In this document: piece after piece, positions 10,956-22,089 of the stretch | How positions within the stretch are numbered: the stretch's first letter is position 1 | Layout of the letters: every line of letters starts with the position of its first letter | Assembly (NCBI RefSeq): GCF_963678635.1 | Contig: NC_087066.1 | Location: 29,455,301 to 29,519,300, forward strand | Direction of reading: 5' to 3' | Source: Symsagittifera roscoffensis | Taxonomy: Eukaryota > Xenacoelomorpha > Acoela > Convolutidae | DNA length: 64,000 nucleotides | The notes under the pieces: generated by a model | Databases searched by the model: none | The model's input: the letters and a program-made list of their open reading frames with translations, nothing else | Told to the model about the DNA's origin: nothing | Position numbers and translations under genes: made by a program

Positions 10956-11419
10956 CGAACAGAACCGTACGCAGCTCTACTACTAGAATATAAACATGTT
11001 CAGACCTACCTCTTGACGTTTTTAAGGGGATCCATGTTCCTCTATCTTTTGCCTTGGCATTGTTGTTTATAGCAAGTTTCGGTAGAATTTGAGTTGCTTC
11101 GAAAATGGTTAACTTAATCGGTAAAGTCGGCATGTTTTTGCTTTAATCCACACACAAAGCCTACAATAGATCCTTTGTGACTCAATTATCTAACATGATA
11201 TTTCCTGACTGACTTAGTTTACTTCAAAACAGGAGAAGTCAAAACTAAATCAATAAGATGCTTATTGTTACTCGTTTCAAACCTCGCATTTACAGAACTG
11301 TAAATAGAATCAAATTTTATTCGTACAATCTCCTCTTTTTCTTGCTTTTGTTCCACGTTTTTTGGAAGCGTACTTCGTAATTGATAAATTGAGTAATGAA
11401 TAAGAACAAACTGATCCAC
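10948..11419 (-). other. Unassigned minus-strand ORFs within the Polinton
   Basis: Two short frames (10948-11133 and 11219-11419) lie between the ATPase and integrase remnants. They have plausible coding composition (for example K-N-V-E-Q-K-Q-E-K-E-E-I), but no motif of the expected Ulp1-like protease (His and Cys catalytic blocks) was recognised. They may be eroded remains of that gene. Confidence 0.3.
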
Positions 11420-11494
11420 GCTATGTCAATCGCTTAAGGACAAGAGGAGTGATAAGAGATATCAGTTGTGAGCCTTTCGTCGAGCTTAAAATAA

Positions 11495-12160
11495 TTATCC
11501 TTTTTGAAGTGAAGTTTTTCTTCGTGTGAAAACTGATATTTTTTTCGATGTTTTTTTACCTCTACTTTTCGCAGATCCTGTATCGCGCCTCGTAGCAAGT
11601 TTACTCAATATTCTCTGAGGAACTGAATGAACCTTTTTGGACAATGGAGGATGAATTGTTCTTGAAGTCTTTGGGAAAATGTTTGAAATATTGTAAGTAT
11701 AGAGACGTATTGTACGCTCATCGTCCAAAACTTTGTTTCTGTTCCGGTAAAAAAATGTAATGGAACTGAATCGCTTTTTGTGCAATATTTTTATCGAATC
11801 AACTGTTTTTGGAGTAAATTCAATGAGTGAATGACTATAAGGAATAGATGTTGCATCTTGATACCACTCTTTCAATTGTGATCCTAGACCTATTTGTTGA
11901 CTTAATGTTTTGATTTGTAAAACAACTCTCGGTGACTTGAGCAAGACATTATGTGTTTTTTGCAGCTCAAAATCTTTTCCCAAATTGCTTTGCTGAATCA
12001 AGTTATGCTCAATATTTATTGTATTCAGTCCCCTGTGTCTTCCAGCAGTAGCAATTGGTACGAACTGCTTAGAATTTTAAATTTCCTCCTCAAAGTCATC
12101 AAATAATAAAATGTATTTTAATCCATTTTTGTGAAGGTTTTCAGTCAGTTCTCCCACGTA
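11495..12160 (-). pseudogene. Polinton FtsK/A32-type packaging ATPase, C-terminal half
   Basis: Minus-strand translation from about 12160 gives a Walker B-like strand I-L-L-F-D-D-F-E-E-E (about 12085-12111), a stop, then I-A-T-A-G-R-H-R-G-L-N-T and S-P-R-V-V-L-Q-I near 11930-12050. The open frame 11495-12001 follows, including L-S-Q-Q-I-G-L-G-S-Q-L. The block after Walker B is characteristic of the Polinton genome-packaging ATPase. The Walker A half, expected upstream near 12.2-12.5 kb, was not found and is probably lost. The frame continues as an Arg/Lys-rich tail that may be frameshifted sequence. Confidence 0.65.
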
Positions 12161-12709
12161 AGTTTAAGGTTTTTTCTTTGCATTTGTCCATAAAGAGGTT
12201 GATATTATTGATTGAAATAAAATTTTTTTCAAAATTGGGTCAAAATGCACCAATTTTTAACCAATCAAAATTAACATGCGGTTTTTCAGATCTAATCGGT
12301 CTACCTAGGGAAATAAGTTGAAACGTTGTTCATTAGTTGAATTTTTTTATTTCTTGCTTTGGAGAAGGTACAATATAACCGACTGTACTTGATAAAACTG
12401 CTACCTAAACTGTTGTTTCTTCACATGAATTGGATAACATTATTCGAACAATTGCGCATGCTAGTATTGAGATTATGACAAAAAACTGGCTCAGAAAAAC
12501 TATAAGAGATCTATTACACGTACGTCGAAACGATTTCCTTATATTTCGTTCCTTATTCTCCTCCACAAAAACAAAACTTCCTAAATTTAGTTCTTCTCAC
12601 ATTCATTACCCATCTCAACTTTGGAGTGAAAAAATGGATAATGATTATTTTTAAATTTTTAAAAACATAAGGTTGACAAAATGATTTATATGATTTAAAA
12701 TTTAATAAA

Positions 12710-13190
12710 AAACATCCAGTCCATGTTCTATATGCAGATGCTTTTCTGTCTGCACAGTGAAGAGTTTTTGCATGACGAAATGAGAAGTTGCCTGACCTCC
12801 AAACATAATCTTCATCATTGAAAATCAAACTCTGAATGTTTGGGCATGCGTTATTGTTCAAGGTTTTCACCTTTGTTTTGAAAATTTTTGAGAGAATTTC
12901 ACATTTTTAAAATTTTTTTTGCAAAACACTTCTTTTCTGGGGCTTTAAATTTTTTCAAAATTTTTTCAAGCTCAGTTTATTTTCATAGCTAATGCTCTAA
13001 TTGACTTCCTGAAGATGCTTCGTACAACAAGCAGATTGAGATGCTGCTTTAAACATTTTAGGAGGAACAAAGGAAAATCACGTAGTTTGTCCGTTTTTAT
13101 AACTTCCTTACTCTTTCACTATTTTGTTTTCAATACACTCAATGTCCAAAACAACCAGACTCATGATGATAACTGCTTTCGATAAATTTT
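12710..13190 (-). pseudogene. Polinton-associated DEDD-exonuclease-like gene, copy 1
   Basis: Minus-strand reading gives V-V-L-D-I-E-C-I (a D-x-E motif like that of DEDD 3'-5' exonucleases) near 13150, followed by K-N-G-Q-T and F-S-F-V-P-P-K. A later block near 12720-12850 has C-P-N-I-Q-S-L, F-R-H-A-K-T-L-H-C-A and R-K-A-S-A-Y. The D-I-E start plus the F-R-H...H-C-A tail recalls a gene seen in or beside many Polintons. Several stop codons (for example after the first K-E block) break it. The exonuclease label is tentative. Confidence 0.5.
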
Positions 13191-14675
13191 ATACTTAAAA
13201 TGACCAGCAATGGAACAACGCAGATGATGTTGAACGAAAAATTCAATATATAATCAGAAAAACAGTCCAGTCATGTGACCAAGAAAAGAAGAACTAAGAA
13301 ACCTAGGTAACTTATAACAAAAACCAGGTCATTTATGCATACTAGACTTCACAGGTCCAGCTGCGTCATGTAGATATGCATGAAGTCTGAAAAGTTATGA
13401 ACTTGCAAAAAAAAATCCATACAAGAATTTCCGTATCGAATTAGACCCCAATAGAAAATTTTCGGTTCGTTTCTTTCAATTTATGTTTGGACCCAAAAAA
13501 AATACAGGTACACAGTAAAAAAACTTTTACTTTTTGTTTTTGATGGAAAGTCATGTTCAATCAAATCAAAATCTGTGAGAATTTTATTCAATTTCTGAAT
13601 GTTCATTTTCTACAGTGTACTCGTCAATAATTACACAATTTGTTTTGACTGTTTCAAGATAAGACAAAACCGAGGGGATAAAATCACCAAACTTATCACA
13701 CTCCTCTTTTTCTAGCGGAAGAATTTGATTGTTTTTCTTACTGTTTTTTTTTTCTACAATAATCTATAAGATCTAGTTTTTTTATTATCTGAGCGATAAT
13801 TTAGAAAAATTTCACAAATTCCATAATGCGAGGTCCACTCAAACTGAAAAAATATGTAACTCTATTTGATTATTTTTAAGACTCCAAAACTATTAGCTAA
13901 ATTTTCTGGGACGTCTTTTTCACTTTTTCAGACGTTATGTGAAATTCTATTTGAAGCTTTGCAACAAGATTTCTGGTAAAACCAATGTTCAACTCATACT
14001 GCTCAAACAAACAACTTTTTAAAATGATTCAAGAAGATGAATATTTGATTGAATTATTTGATTATAATATCATCACACAACAAAAATATTGAACATTGCA
14101 GGTCTCAACAAACGAAAAGTCTTCCAAGTTTTGGGCGAGTTCTTTGAATTCGTTCAAACTATAATTGACACAGGCAACTTGATTCAAGACTTCGTTCTTT
14201 TTGGCAGTGAAGTGCCATCTGAATATAGGGCGACGTTTTCACACTGTTAATCATGATTGTGACACACACCTTTCTCTTCTTGTATGTTGCTATGTCATAC
14301 ACCGCATGAAAAATTGCATGTTCCTGCTCCAGGGTTGAGTCTTTATCAGAATAGGGTTCCAATAGAGGATTGAGTCCAAGGTTTTCAGCATCATGATTAA
14401 CAGTATTGCATATTGCTGATATCCTTTCCTCTTTTTTTCGCCAGTATAGACTTGCTGAGATTTTTCGATTTGTCCCAATTCATTTGTTTTAGCAAGTGGA
14501 AGCAAGGCCCAAAAAAAGTTTCCATTGTACGGTTTTTAGGACCAAAAAAATCTCCCTACTTATTTTTGATTTTTGGCAAATTCAATACAAATGGGAAGGA
14601 TACTTTTTCTTGAATACTTTTTAACTTGAGATTCAGAACCAACTGATCAGTAGTAGATGGATGAAAATACTCTTT
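13191..14675 (-). other. Decayed Polinton interior, unassigned
   Basis: Minus-strand frames 14159-14362 and 14290-14505, and a frame around 13620-13720 containing C-V-I-I-D-E-Y, look partly coding, but none shows the D-T-D or K-x3-N-S-x-Y-G motifs expected of a protein-primed B-family polymerase. It may be the eroded polymerase gene, though this cannot be shown by eye. Confidence 0.3.
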
Positions 14676-14679
14676 TTTG

Positions 14680-14999
14680 CAAAATAACTTTTGGAGTTTT
14701 TGCAAAACACTCCTTTACAGGAGCTTTAAAAGTTTTCAATACTTTTTCAAGCTCAGTTTATTTTTATAGCTAATGCTCTAATTGACTCCATGAACATGCT
14801 TCGTACACCAAGCAGGTTGAGATGCTGCTTTGAATTTTTTGAGAGGAAGAAAGGAAAATCCCACAGTTTGTCCGTTTTTATAAACTCCTAACTCTTTCAC
14901 TATTTTCTTTTCAATACCCAGTAAAACAACCAGAATCATCATGATAACTGTTTTCGTGGACCCAATGTAGGGGCTACAACTACTATATAAGCAATGCAT
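14680..14999 (-). pseudogene. Duplicate of the exonuclease-like gene start, copy 2
   Basis: The reverse complement aligns with 12900-13190 over about 290 bp (shared agctcagtttattt, tagctaatgctctaattgact, atgcttcgtaca, agtttgtccgttttta and ctctttcactattt). Here the frame is longer: 73 codons with V-K-E-L-G-V-Y-K-N-G-Q-T-V-G-F-S-F-L-P and C-T-K-H. The D of the D-I-E motif in copy 1 appears as G-I-E, losing the first acidic residue. The two copies are direct repeats 1.79 kb apart, either a duplication in the element or two nested Polintons. Confidence 0.55.
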
Positions 15000-16240
15000 T
15001 GTAGATAAAAATCCTTTTCAATAAAAAATCGATGATGGCAGCTGCTATGTGTCAGGCATAACTCACTTTTTTCGCATTCTCTTTTCATATTTTTTTACAA
15101 AAACCGATTTTTTTCAAACAATATTTCATGAAAACTCAGGTTTTCATTCAATTGAATCGTGCAGTCGAACACAAGTTGAAATGTAGAACATCGAAAAATT
15201 GCCCAGTGTTGCAAAGAAACGCATGTTGCAAAAAAAATTTAAAAGACATCATCTCAGTTCTGCTCAGAAGCTTGCGTGTACCCAGACTCTTGGATCAGCT
15301 TTTTTAAAAAAAGTATTCAAAAATTTAAAACTCAAAGTATGAGTCTGATTTGTTAAAAATTGTTGATTGTTTTACTGATGAGTATGGTTCTGTAAATAGT
15401 GAGCGTTTCAATTTTTCTATTAATGACTGAATATTTGTTTCAAAAAATCTTGTCAAAACTAATTTTATTTCAAATTAAAAACTTGTAATTTTCAACACGT
15501 GTGCAAAAATAAAATCAAAATATTTTCGCAAGATGCAAAATTTGATTTGATTTTTATGAAGTTTTTGTGTAAATGGCTAAATTTTTTTGTGGTTATTAGA
15601 AAACAAATGCAAAAGCCTAACTTGTTTTTTCTTATGCATATGCAAAAAAAGAAAAAATTTGTTGTAAAATTTTTTTAAAATAAATGCTGATAATTTTTCA
15701 TTATTGATAACTTTGAGTGCTTTTTTCTATTTTAAATCATTGTTTTTCTGATTTTTTGAACAAAAATTTCATAATTTTGTAATTTCAAAAGTGCAAAAAA
15801 AAATGTTACAATTTTCTTTAAATTGCAAAAAAATTCAATGAAATTTTTCTTAAAATGCGGAGATTTTTGTTTTTTGGTTTTTTTGAACATATGCGCTAAA
15901 AAATGGGTAAAATTTTCGCAGGAAGCGAAAATTATGGCAAAGTTTTTAACATGTGTGCAAAATTTCTAATGGTTTTTTGTCTTGTGCGCAAAAATTTTGT
16001 GAAATTTTTTTACAAATTGTTAAAAATGTTTTATTTTTTTTAAAATCATTTTTGCGGTAAAGTTTTGTAAAAAAAAAATTCCAAATGCAAAGTGTCTGAT
16101 TTTAAATCCGTGTGCGAAGTTTTTTAACAACTTTTCTTTGACTTCTTACCTTATCTCTATGTTCTTATCTCTCAAAAGAAAATTATTAGATACAAATACA
16201 AAGAAAATAAATCACAAAACACAATACAACAACCAAACTA
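15000..16240. other. T/A-rich low-complexity DNA
   Basis: Long runs of T and A with recurring words such as tgtgcaaaa, tgcaaaaatttt and gaaattttt. No gene, palindrome or clear tandem period was found. It may be heavily decayed transposon or simple-sequence expansion. Confidence 0.4.
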
Positions 16241-16241
16241 T

Positions 16242-16737
16242 TTACAAATCAAAGAGCTGTCGAGCAGCTGAGTTCTCAAAACTTTGCAAGTTCTCAATGG
16301 AGCGCAAATCTGGTCTTCTCTCCGTCGCCGGTGGTTGTCTTGGTGGTTCGCTGACTGGAATTCTTGGCTCAGAGAACCCCTCATCCGCTTCGATGGTAAC
16401 TGGGTTCTCCACAGACCCCTGTTCCCAAGGTAAGAGGAAGTCGTCGACTAATTGAGCCACATATCTACATCTAGAATCAGGAGTGTCATAATAAATCACT
16501 CACACATGCTCAGTCACTTCCTCCATCATTTCAAGTTCTCCAAGTTTGTCTCTGTCATGGTACTTGAGTCATATGATGTTCGTTAAAATCCCTTCGCTTC
16601 ACCTCTACCATGTGCCAGACTTGAACTTGGAAGTCCGTTTGAGTCAGAAAAACTACAGACACTGTTTCTCGCACTTTGATTTGTACTAGATTTGTAGGCG
16701 AAAACTCTACAGAGTACATGAGGTTGCTGTTTTGCAC
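16242..16737 (-). pseudogene. Unrecognised protein-coding remnant, frameshifted
   Basis: Two minus-strand frames (16555-16737 and 16242-16499) look like parts of one gene. The first encodes a V-R-E-T-V-S-V-V-F-L-T-Q-T strand-like stretch. The second encodes D-D-F-L-L-P-W-E-Q-G, then a Pro/Glu/Arg-rich tail (E-P-P-R-Q-P-P). Between them a third frame reads E-L-E-M-M-E-E-V-T-E, so at least one frameshift and one stop separate the parts. Base composition is richer in G and C than the flanks. The product is not recognised; it may be a host gene relic or a transposon gene. Confidence 0.45.
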
Positions 16738-16799
16738 TTAGAAAATTTGTTTGAACAATAAATAATTAAAAATATAGAGAGTAAAAAGAACGGTTGTTT

Positions 16800-16925
16800 T
16801 ACAGTTGAGAAGGAGATAGAACCGCCTGGAAAAGATATAAAAGCAAGAAAAAATGGAAAATTGGGCTGCAACTACAGAGCAATCCAATTTCACTCAAACA
16901 TTAAAAAAGACAAAGCAGTTCTGCA
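16800..16925 (+). repeat. Direct duplicate of part of the outer arm
   Basis: This stretch resembles 17693-17815 inside the outer inverted arm. Shared words include caagcaaga, caatccaatttcactcaaaca and gattctg/gttctg. It lies immediately outside the end of the inverted repeat and may mark an older element boundary. Confidence 0.55.
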
Positions 16926-18150
16926 AATATATTTATATTTCTCACTAAATTTCTTAATTTTTTTTTGGTTTCGTAACCGAACACAAATGACATAAACCTT
17001 GGTTACTCAAGAAAGTTTTTCTTTTTTATATATTACGATACACCGAATTTTTTGCCAAAACAAGAGAAAAATTTTTCGAATATTCGACGACACCATTTTA
17101 GCAAAATGTATGAAATTTGTATGATTAGTATTTTTTCATGGACTTAGTTTATGGAATTGTATGATTAGCATTTTTGGTCTATGGAGGTCTACCCGGGTAA
17201 TCAGTTTTAAATAAATTTTATCAATTCGTTTAGAATTTTATAACGACTAATCATGAAAAACCGATACCAGCAATATTTTCTGTGAAAAGCCAGAGCAAGA
17301 TCGCTATATATTTGTGAAATCACTTTGTGATTTTTACTATTATGATGATAGAGTGAAACTTATTTGCTGTGTAATTGAAAACCAAATATCTTTTCTTTGT
17401 CTGTTTTATGTATTTTGTTTTGCAGGAGCTTTTGGTAGGCTACTGTGAATATACTGTTTAACAAAATCTAACAAGACTGCCCATATCAGGCTTACGCCTT
17501 GAATGTTTTGATTGCTTTTTTCCGTCTTTTGAGAAATGTTCAAAAAATATGATGAAAGCTTCAAAAAAAGAAAATAGATTTTTTCATTGGTTAAATCGAC
17601 CACTACTCTGTAAAAAATGAGGCGTGTCAAAATATCCAGGGTGTCTACCTGATTCCAGCCATCTTGTTGACTTTTAATAAACTTTATATGCTTTACAAAT
17701 CAGGGAACCCCTTGAAAACAATATACAAGCAAGACTAAGAAAAAAAAGGGCTGGAACTATAGAACAATCCAATTTCACTCAAACAGAAAAAAAAACACAA
17801 CGCGATTCTGCTAATAAATAGAAATCCAGCGCTAAAAATTCACTGAAACAATTGATTTTCTGGGTTTTCATGTTAAGTTACTATATAATCATATAATTCT
17901 AAAAATGGGCAAAAATGGATAATAATGAGCTAAGAACGGATTATAATCTTATTTTTTTTTGTCAGATCATCAAAAATCATTTCATTGACTTGAAGAAATT
18001 TAATGATATATTAACTAAAATCCAATTTTTCAGAAAAAAAAATGAAAGTTTCACAAACGGTATGGCCTAGTCACAACCAGACAGCTGCTTTGCGCTTAAC
18101 ACCCGTTGGGATAGATGAAGTGAGATTTATTTTGAATTTGGAATTTTTTT
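16924..18150 (+). repeat. Left outer inverted arm (1.23 kb)
   Basis: The reverse complement matches 31713-32946 with scattered differences. Landmarks shared in inverse are ctaccc/gggtag with a CCCGGG centre (17192-17197), cagcaatattttctgtgaaaag, the caggagct block, and the aacaagactgcccatatcagg block. The inner edge lies at cttgttttc (18151), where the tandem unit begins. Confidence 0.8.
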
Positions 18151-19804
18151 CTTGTTTTCAATTTTTCATCTCTGCTTTTTTATACGTTTTTTAGTTCTTC
18201 AGGTTTGCTGATCTCTACTTACGTTACCTAATCCTAATTGCATCCCTTTTGCCCCTCCGCATATGTCACCCCTCGATTGTTCTCAGATTTTACTTCTCCA
18301 CATTTACCCACACCCCCGTAATTTGCACCGTATTTTGTAAACAAGTATAACAGCAGGGAGAGAGGTGTAGGTTAACGGGGAGATAATTTAGGGCAAGTAG
18401 AGCGTTATATGAGAAGTTTCAGATTTCGAGAAGGAATGATTTGAAAAAAAAAAACCGTTTATAATGCATTTTAACGAGTTACCAATTAAAGTGATTGTTA
18501 AATGAATTGTGTTTTTACGGAGATAATAAAAAATAATGATTACTGAATCAATTTCATGATAAAATTGCAGCAACACTGGATTTTAGTCGATTTTTGTATA
18601 ATTGATTTTTTTCCCATTAATATCCGTTAAAGATTGACTTAAAGCTAATGAAACGCTCAGTTTCAAAAAAATCTACCCATCTCAACAAGGGTTGAGTTTG
18701 CATTTAAAATCTTAATTAAAATTTTAAATTTATTCTCCTTGTCTAATAAATAAAGCAACAAAAAAATTTCAAAAGTAAACAAAATCAAAAAATTAACTTT
18801 AAATCAGAAAGTAAGTGCTAACAACACTGCTCAAATCCGCCTGCAGTTTAATTGGTCTACAATAGTTTAGCAGGCGATAAGCAAATTAGAGGGAGGCGCT
18901 AAAACGAAAATTAGACAATTCTGCAAAACTACAATTGTGAGAAAATAGACGAAAGTGAGATTTAAATTGTTAGCAGACAAATTGCGTGAGAAAAATTAAA
19001 CTATGTGCAGACAGCAGTTGAAATTCAACGGCCCAAAGTTTCACATGTCAATTATGCATAACTCAATCAATTCAAAACTCTTCTGTAATATTCGGGTTTG
19101 ACATTTTAAGCCTTGAGTTTTTCGACTGCCTTTTAAGGTCTTTTAAGGTCAATATAAGTCAAAGTGATATGTTTTGCTTCTATTAACAAATCAATTATGG
19201 CATATAAGCTTCCTTGAACCAACTTGGAACAATTTCGTAGACGAATTATTACTCGCTTTCGCGTTAATAGCGCGAAATATATCGCGCGTTAATTGTCCCA
19301 AATTGGCCAAAATGGCAATATTTAAGCCCCCATAACCTTACAAAAAATAATCACTGGTAATTTTTGTTCCAAATTTAAGCTCAGAACAAGAATAGCTTTC
19401 GAATGTTATTAAAGAAGTTCTGTCAAAAGTGGCTAGTTAAAAAGTCGAAATTTGTCTGAAGAAAAAAACTCCACCAAGAGCACAAATGTTCCTTTACTTT
19501 CGTTACGAAAGTTGGAACAATTAGGAGTTGCAACAAACTGTGCTGAAATCAATTATTGTCACAAAGTTTCCTTTCGTATACAATAAAATTGGTATTTTCC
19601 TTGTAAATTCAAGTGCAATGATATAAATTTTTTTCAAAATCTGCAAAAGCTCATACAAAAAAGAAAGCTGAATCATCTTTTTACATATGTTTCCATGGCG
19701 TCATATTTCCGCGGTGCCTTTATTTTTTCTTTTTTGAATTGGAAGAGCGATAGATTAGATAAATGATAACGTCCTCATAGTTTTTTCATACTTTTTGGTC
19801 GACA
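18151..19804 (-). repeat. Single inverted copy of the 1,571-bp unit
   Basis: The minus strand of this stretch starts with tgtcgacc at 19804 and ends with gaaaacaag at 18151, the same limits as every unit of the plus-strand array. It carries both unit palindromes (19270-19287 and 19496-19512). It differs by a 176-bp insertion at 18239-18414 and by many point changes, so it is older than, or not homogenised with, the right-hand array. Confidence 0.8.
18239..18414. mobile_element. 176-bp insertion in the left unit
   Basis: The other units read straight from the cctaat equivalent into agtttcagatttcgag. Here 176 bases intervene. The insert is richer in C and G than its surroundings (for example tgcatcccttttgcccctcc) and contains no gene. 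No terminal repeats or target duplication could be confirmed. Confidence 0.5.
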
Positions 19805-20840
19805 CTTAAGCGGAATTTTTTATTGTGCAAATTGCTACCGCAGTTCATGAACGCTACGCCGAAATAAATATATGGGCAAGGTTTCAATAGTGACTATTTG
19901 TGAAACGTCAACCGACCAAACTGCCTAAGTGACAAAACAGAACTTAAAAGAAATTGATTGATCACAACTATGTTGCTTAGTTCCAAAAAATATTTCAATG
20001 TCAGTAATTTTTCAATACTAGCAAGCGAGAAAATCACAGTTCATGCGGACGCAAAACAGCACAGTCGACAGGTACCAAATTTGACAATAATTGATTAAGA
20101 AAAATTCATAAACTATAACTAATATACACTCAACAAAATCACCTTTATTGTAACAAGCATTAATATCAATTACATAGAGGTACAGAGCGTCAGGTAAAAC
20201 TTCTCACTGCTAAAAATGTTGCGAAGAAAACAGAGGTCCAGTCGAATTCTTTAAAATTGGCAGCGTCTACTTTACATGTAAATAGCTCAATGGCCAATTC
20301 GATCAATCTACCTCCTCTCTGGTTTATTACCGGTGCATAGTTTTAGAAAAAAAAAGCCCCATTGCATCTTTCTCATTGTCGACCGACCATCCACACTGGT
20401 TGGCTTGACCAGAGGATCTCAAATGACGATTCTAGCCACTACCTATACATTTGGAATGTTCTATAGAGTTCATTCTCTATGCAATTTCTTTCTTTCCTCT
20501 TCAATTTCTTCCTTTCTCGAACAGGTTATAGGTTCATCTATAGGTCATAGATTTTTTTGAAACTGATAGTTGCAGCATAAATCATTTCATCTGATTAAGA
20601 GAATCCTTTTGAGCATTTTGATCATTGCTTTGTTGTCAGTTTTAACCACATCATTTTAAAACTTGTTCTGTAATAAACAATTTCTATGGTCCATAATTCT
20701 TCATTTTTACAGAAACAGATATAAATTAGTTTTTTTGTTCCGACTTCTAAAGTAAAGATGATAGATTTGAGATGGATGTGTTCTCTTCCGATCTATTCCG
20801 ATTTTTTAACTAGCCACTTTACGAGCCAAACTGTGCACTG
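19805..20840. other. Core of the inverted structure, no gene recognised
   Basis: This unique sequence lies between the left unit and the non-LTR retrotransposon fragment. The open frame 20333-20560 has no known motif. A short piece, ttttttaactagccacttt (20801-20819), matches the repeat unit. It is preceded by a 12-mer identical to the end of a common sequencing adapter (20783-20794). Confidence 0.45.
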
Positions 20841-21510
20841 GATACTACTACTACTACTACTAAAAGAATTTATTCCCTTTAAAATATAAAGGCATCAAAC
20901 AAAAGAAATGGTATGATTATGTACACAAGACATCACGAACGGCAATTTATGCAATGGCAACAAAGTAGCATTGAACAAGAGTTGTTTAAGTTGAACATAT
21001 CAATTCTATTTTTCAGATAGATTTTCAATTTTGCTTTGAAAATTTCAGGCGATGAGAAAATGTCGGCTATGTTGTTTGCTGAAATCATGTTGGCATACCG
21101 ACAGACGCGATAGAAGAAAAATTGCTCTGTAAAGAAGAGTCGACAATTCTGGGTTGTTGAAAGCTTAGGGCGTGAGCTATTGCGAAGGTCTTTGGCTGCA
21201 AAGGTAAAATTTATGTATCTGTAAAGGTTGAAATCAAATTGATCAGTCAGGACTCGATTAAGAAAACACATATCATGTAAAGCTATAGTGAAGGAAATTG
21301 GCAAGGAATTCGTTTTTCTAAGTTGTTCTGTATAGTCGTTGTGTCTGTATGTTCCTGGATTCCAGAGGCAAGTCTTCAAACATGTGAAAATCTGTCGGAA
21401 CGAATAAAGGAAAGTAAAGAACAAAAGAAAAAGAAAGGGAGCTTTCTTGTTGCGGAATCCGCTAACAATGCACAAAATGCACAGTTTGGCCTCGTAATGC
21501 ATACTTGAAC
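20841..21510 (-). mobile_element. 5'-truncated CR1/L2-like non-LTR retrotransposon, 3' end
   Basis: The minus-strand frame 20933-21502 encodes 189 residues that look like the C-terminal part of a CR1/L2-group reverse transcriptase ORF. Cues are L-P-I-S-F near the middle, an L-N-R-V-L helix, R-N-S-S-R-P, F-F-x-R-V-C-R-Y-x-N, F-K-A-K-L, and a short Cys/His end (C-C-H-C-I-N-C). After the stop at 20933 the element runs about 70 bp and ends in a (TAG)n-type microsatellite ((ACT)6 on the plus strand, 20844-20861), as CR1/L2 elements often do. The RT active site is not present, so the fragment is 5'-truncated and dead. Confidence 0.65.
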
Positions 21511-22089
21511 GAAAAGTTTTGTATAATCTATTTTATCTCTGATCATTTTTCTTATGAATGCTTGAAAATTGCCAGGTTGCTAATTTGGAGACCATTAACG
21601 TGCTTTAAGAAAGTTGTGTAGTAAACATCGATGCTGGATCCTACACGATGTGATTATTAAATTGCTTTATGCACGTAAGCTGCTCGTTTAATAAGTCGTA
21701 TAAGTTATCAATGATGCAGAGAACGTAACAGGATATACTATCCCGCATACAAAATTGCTCCAAGTTGAAATTAGGCAAATAAACTGTTATTGATGTTTCT
21801 TTACACAACTAATATTAATTTATTATTTATAATTGACTTGCAAAACCAGTTGTTACTCAAAAATTTTGTATAGAAAAACGGGGCCTAGGGAATTGAACGA
21901 TAAGCAAATTAGACGGATGCTGCAAAAACGAAATTAGACAATTTTTTTTACAGATCTGGCATTTTAGACAAAAAACTTATGAAAAGGAAAAAGCCAGTAA
22001 AAATTTTTCTTACGAGTCAAGTTTCACTTATACAAAAAGAACATGAAATGACAATTCCTATCAAAACAATTATTTTAAATGAACATGAA
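21511..22089. other. Core remainder with a small inverted scrap of the unit
   Basis: Positions 21896-21945 (acgataagcaaattagacgg and following) resemble, in inverted orientation, the aagcaaattagagggaggcgc part of the repeat unit. Otherwise no feature is seen. Confidence 0.4.

Noticed and set aside
17406-17630. 74-codon ORF at both ends of the inverted structure
   Set aside because: The two copies follow from the inverted arms; composition is low-complexity Phe/Leu/Ser and there is no motif.
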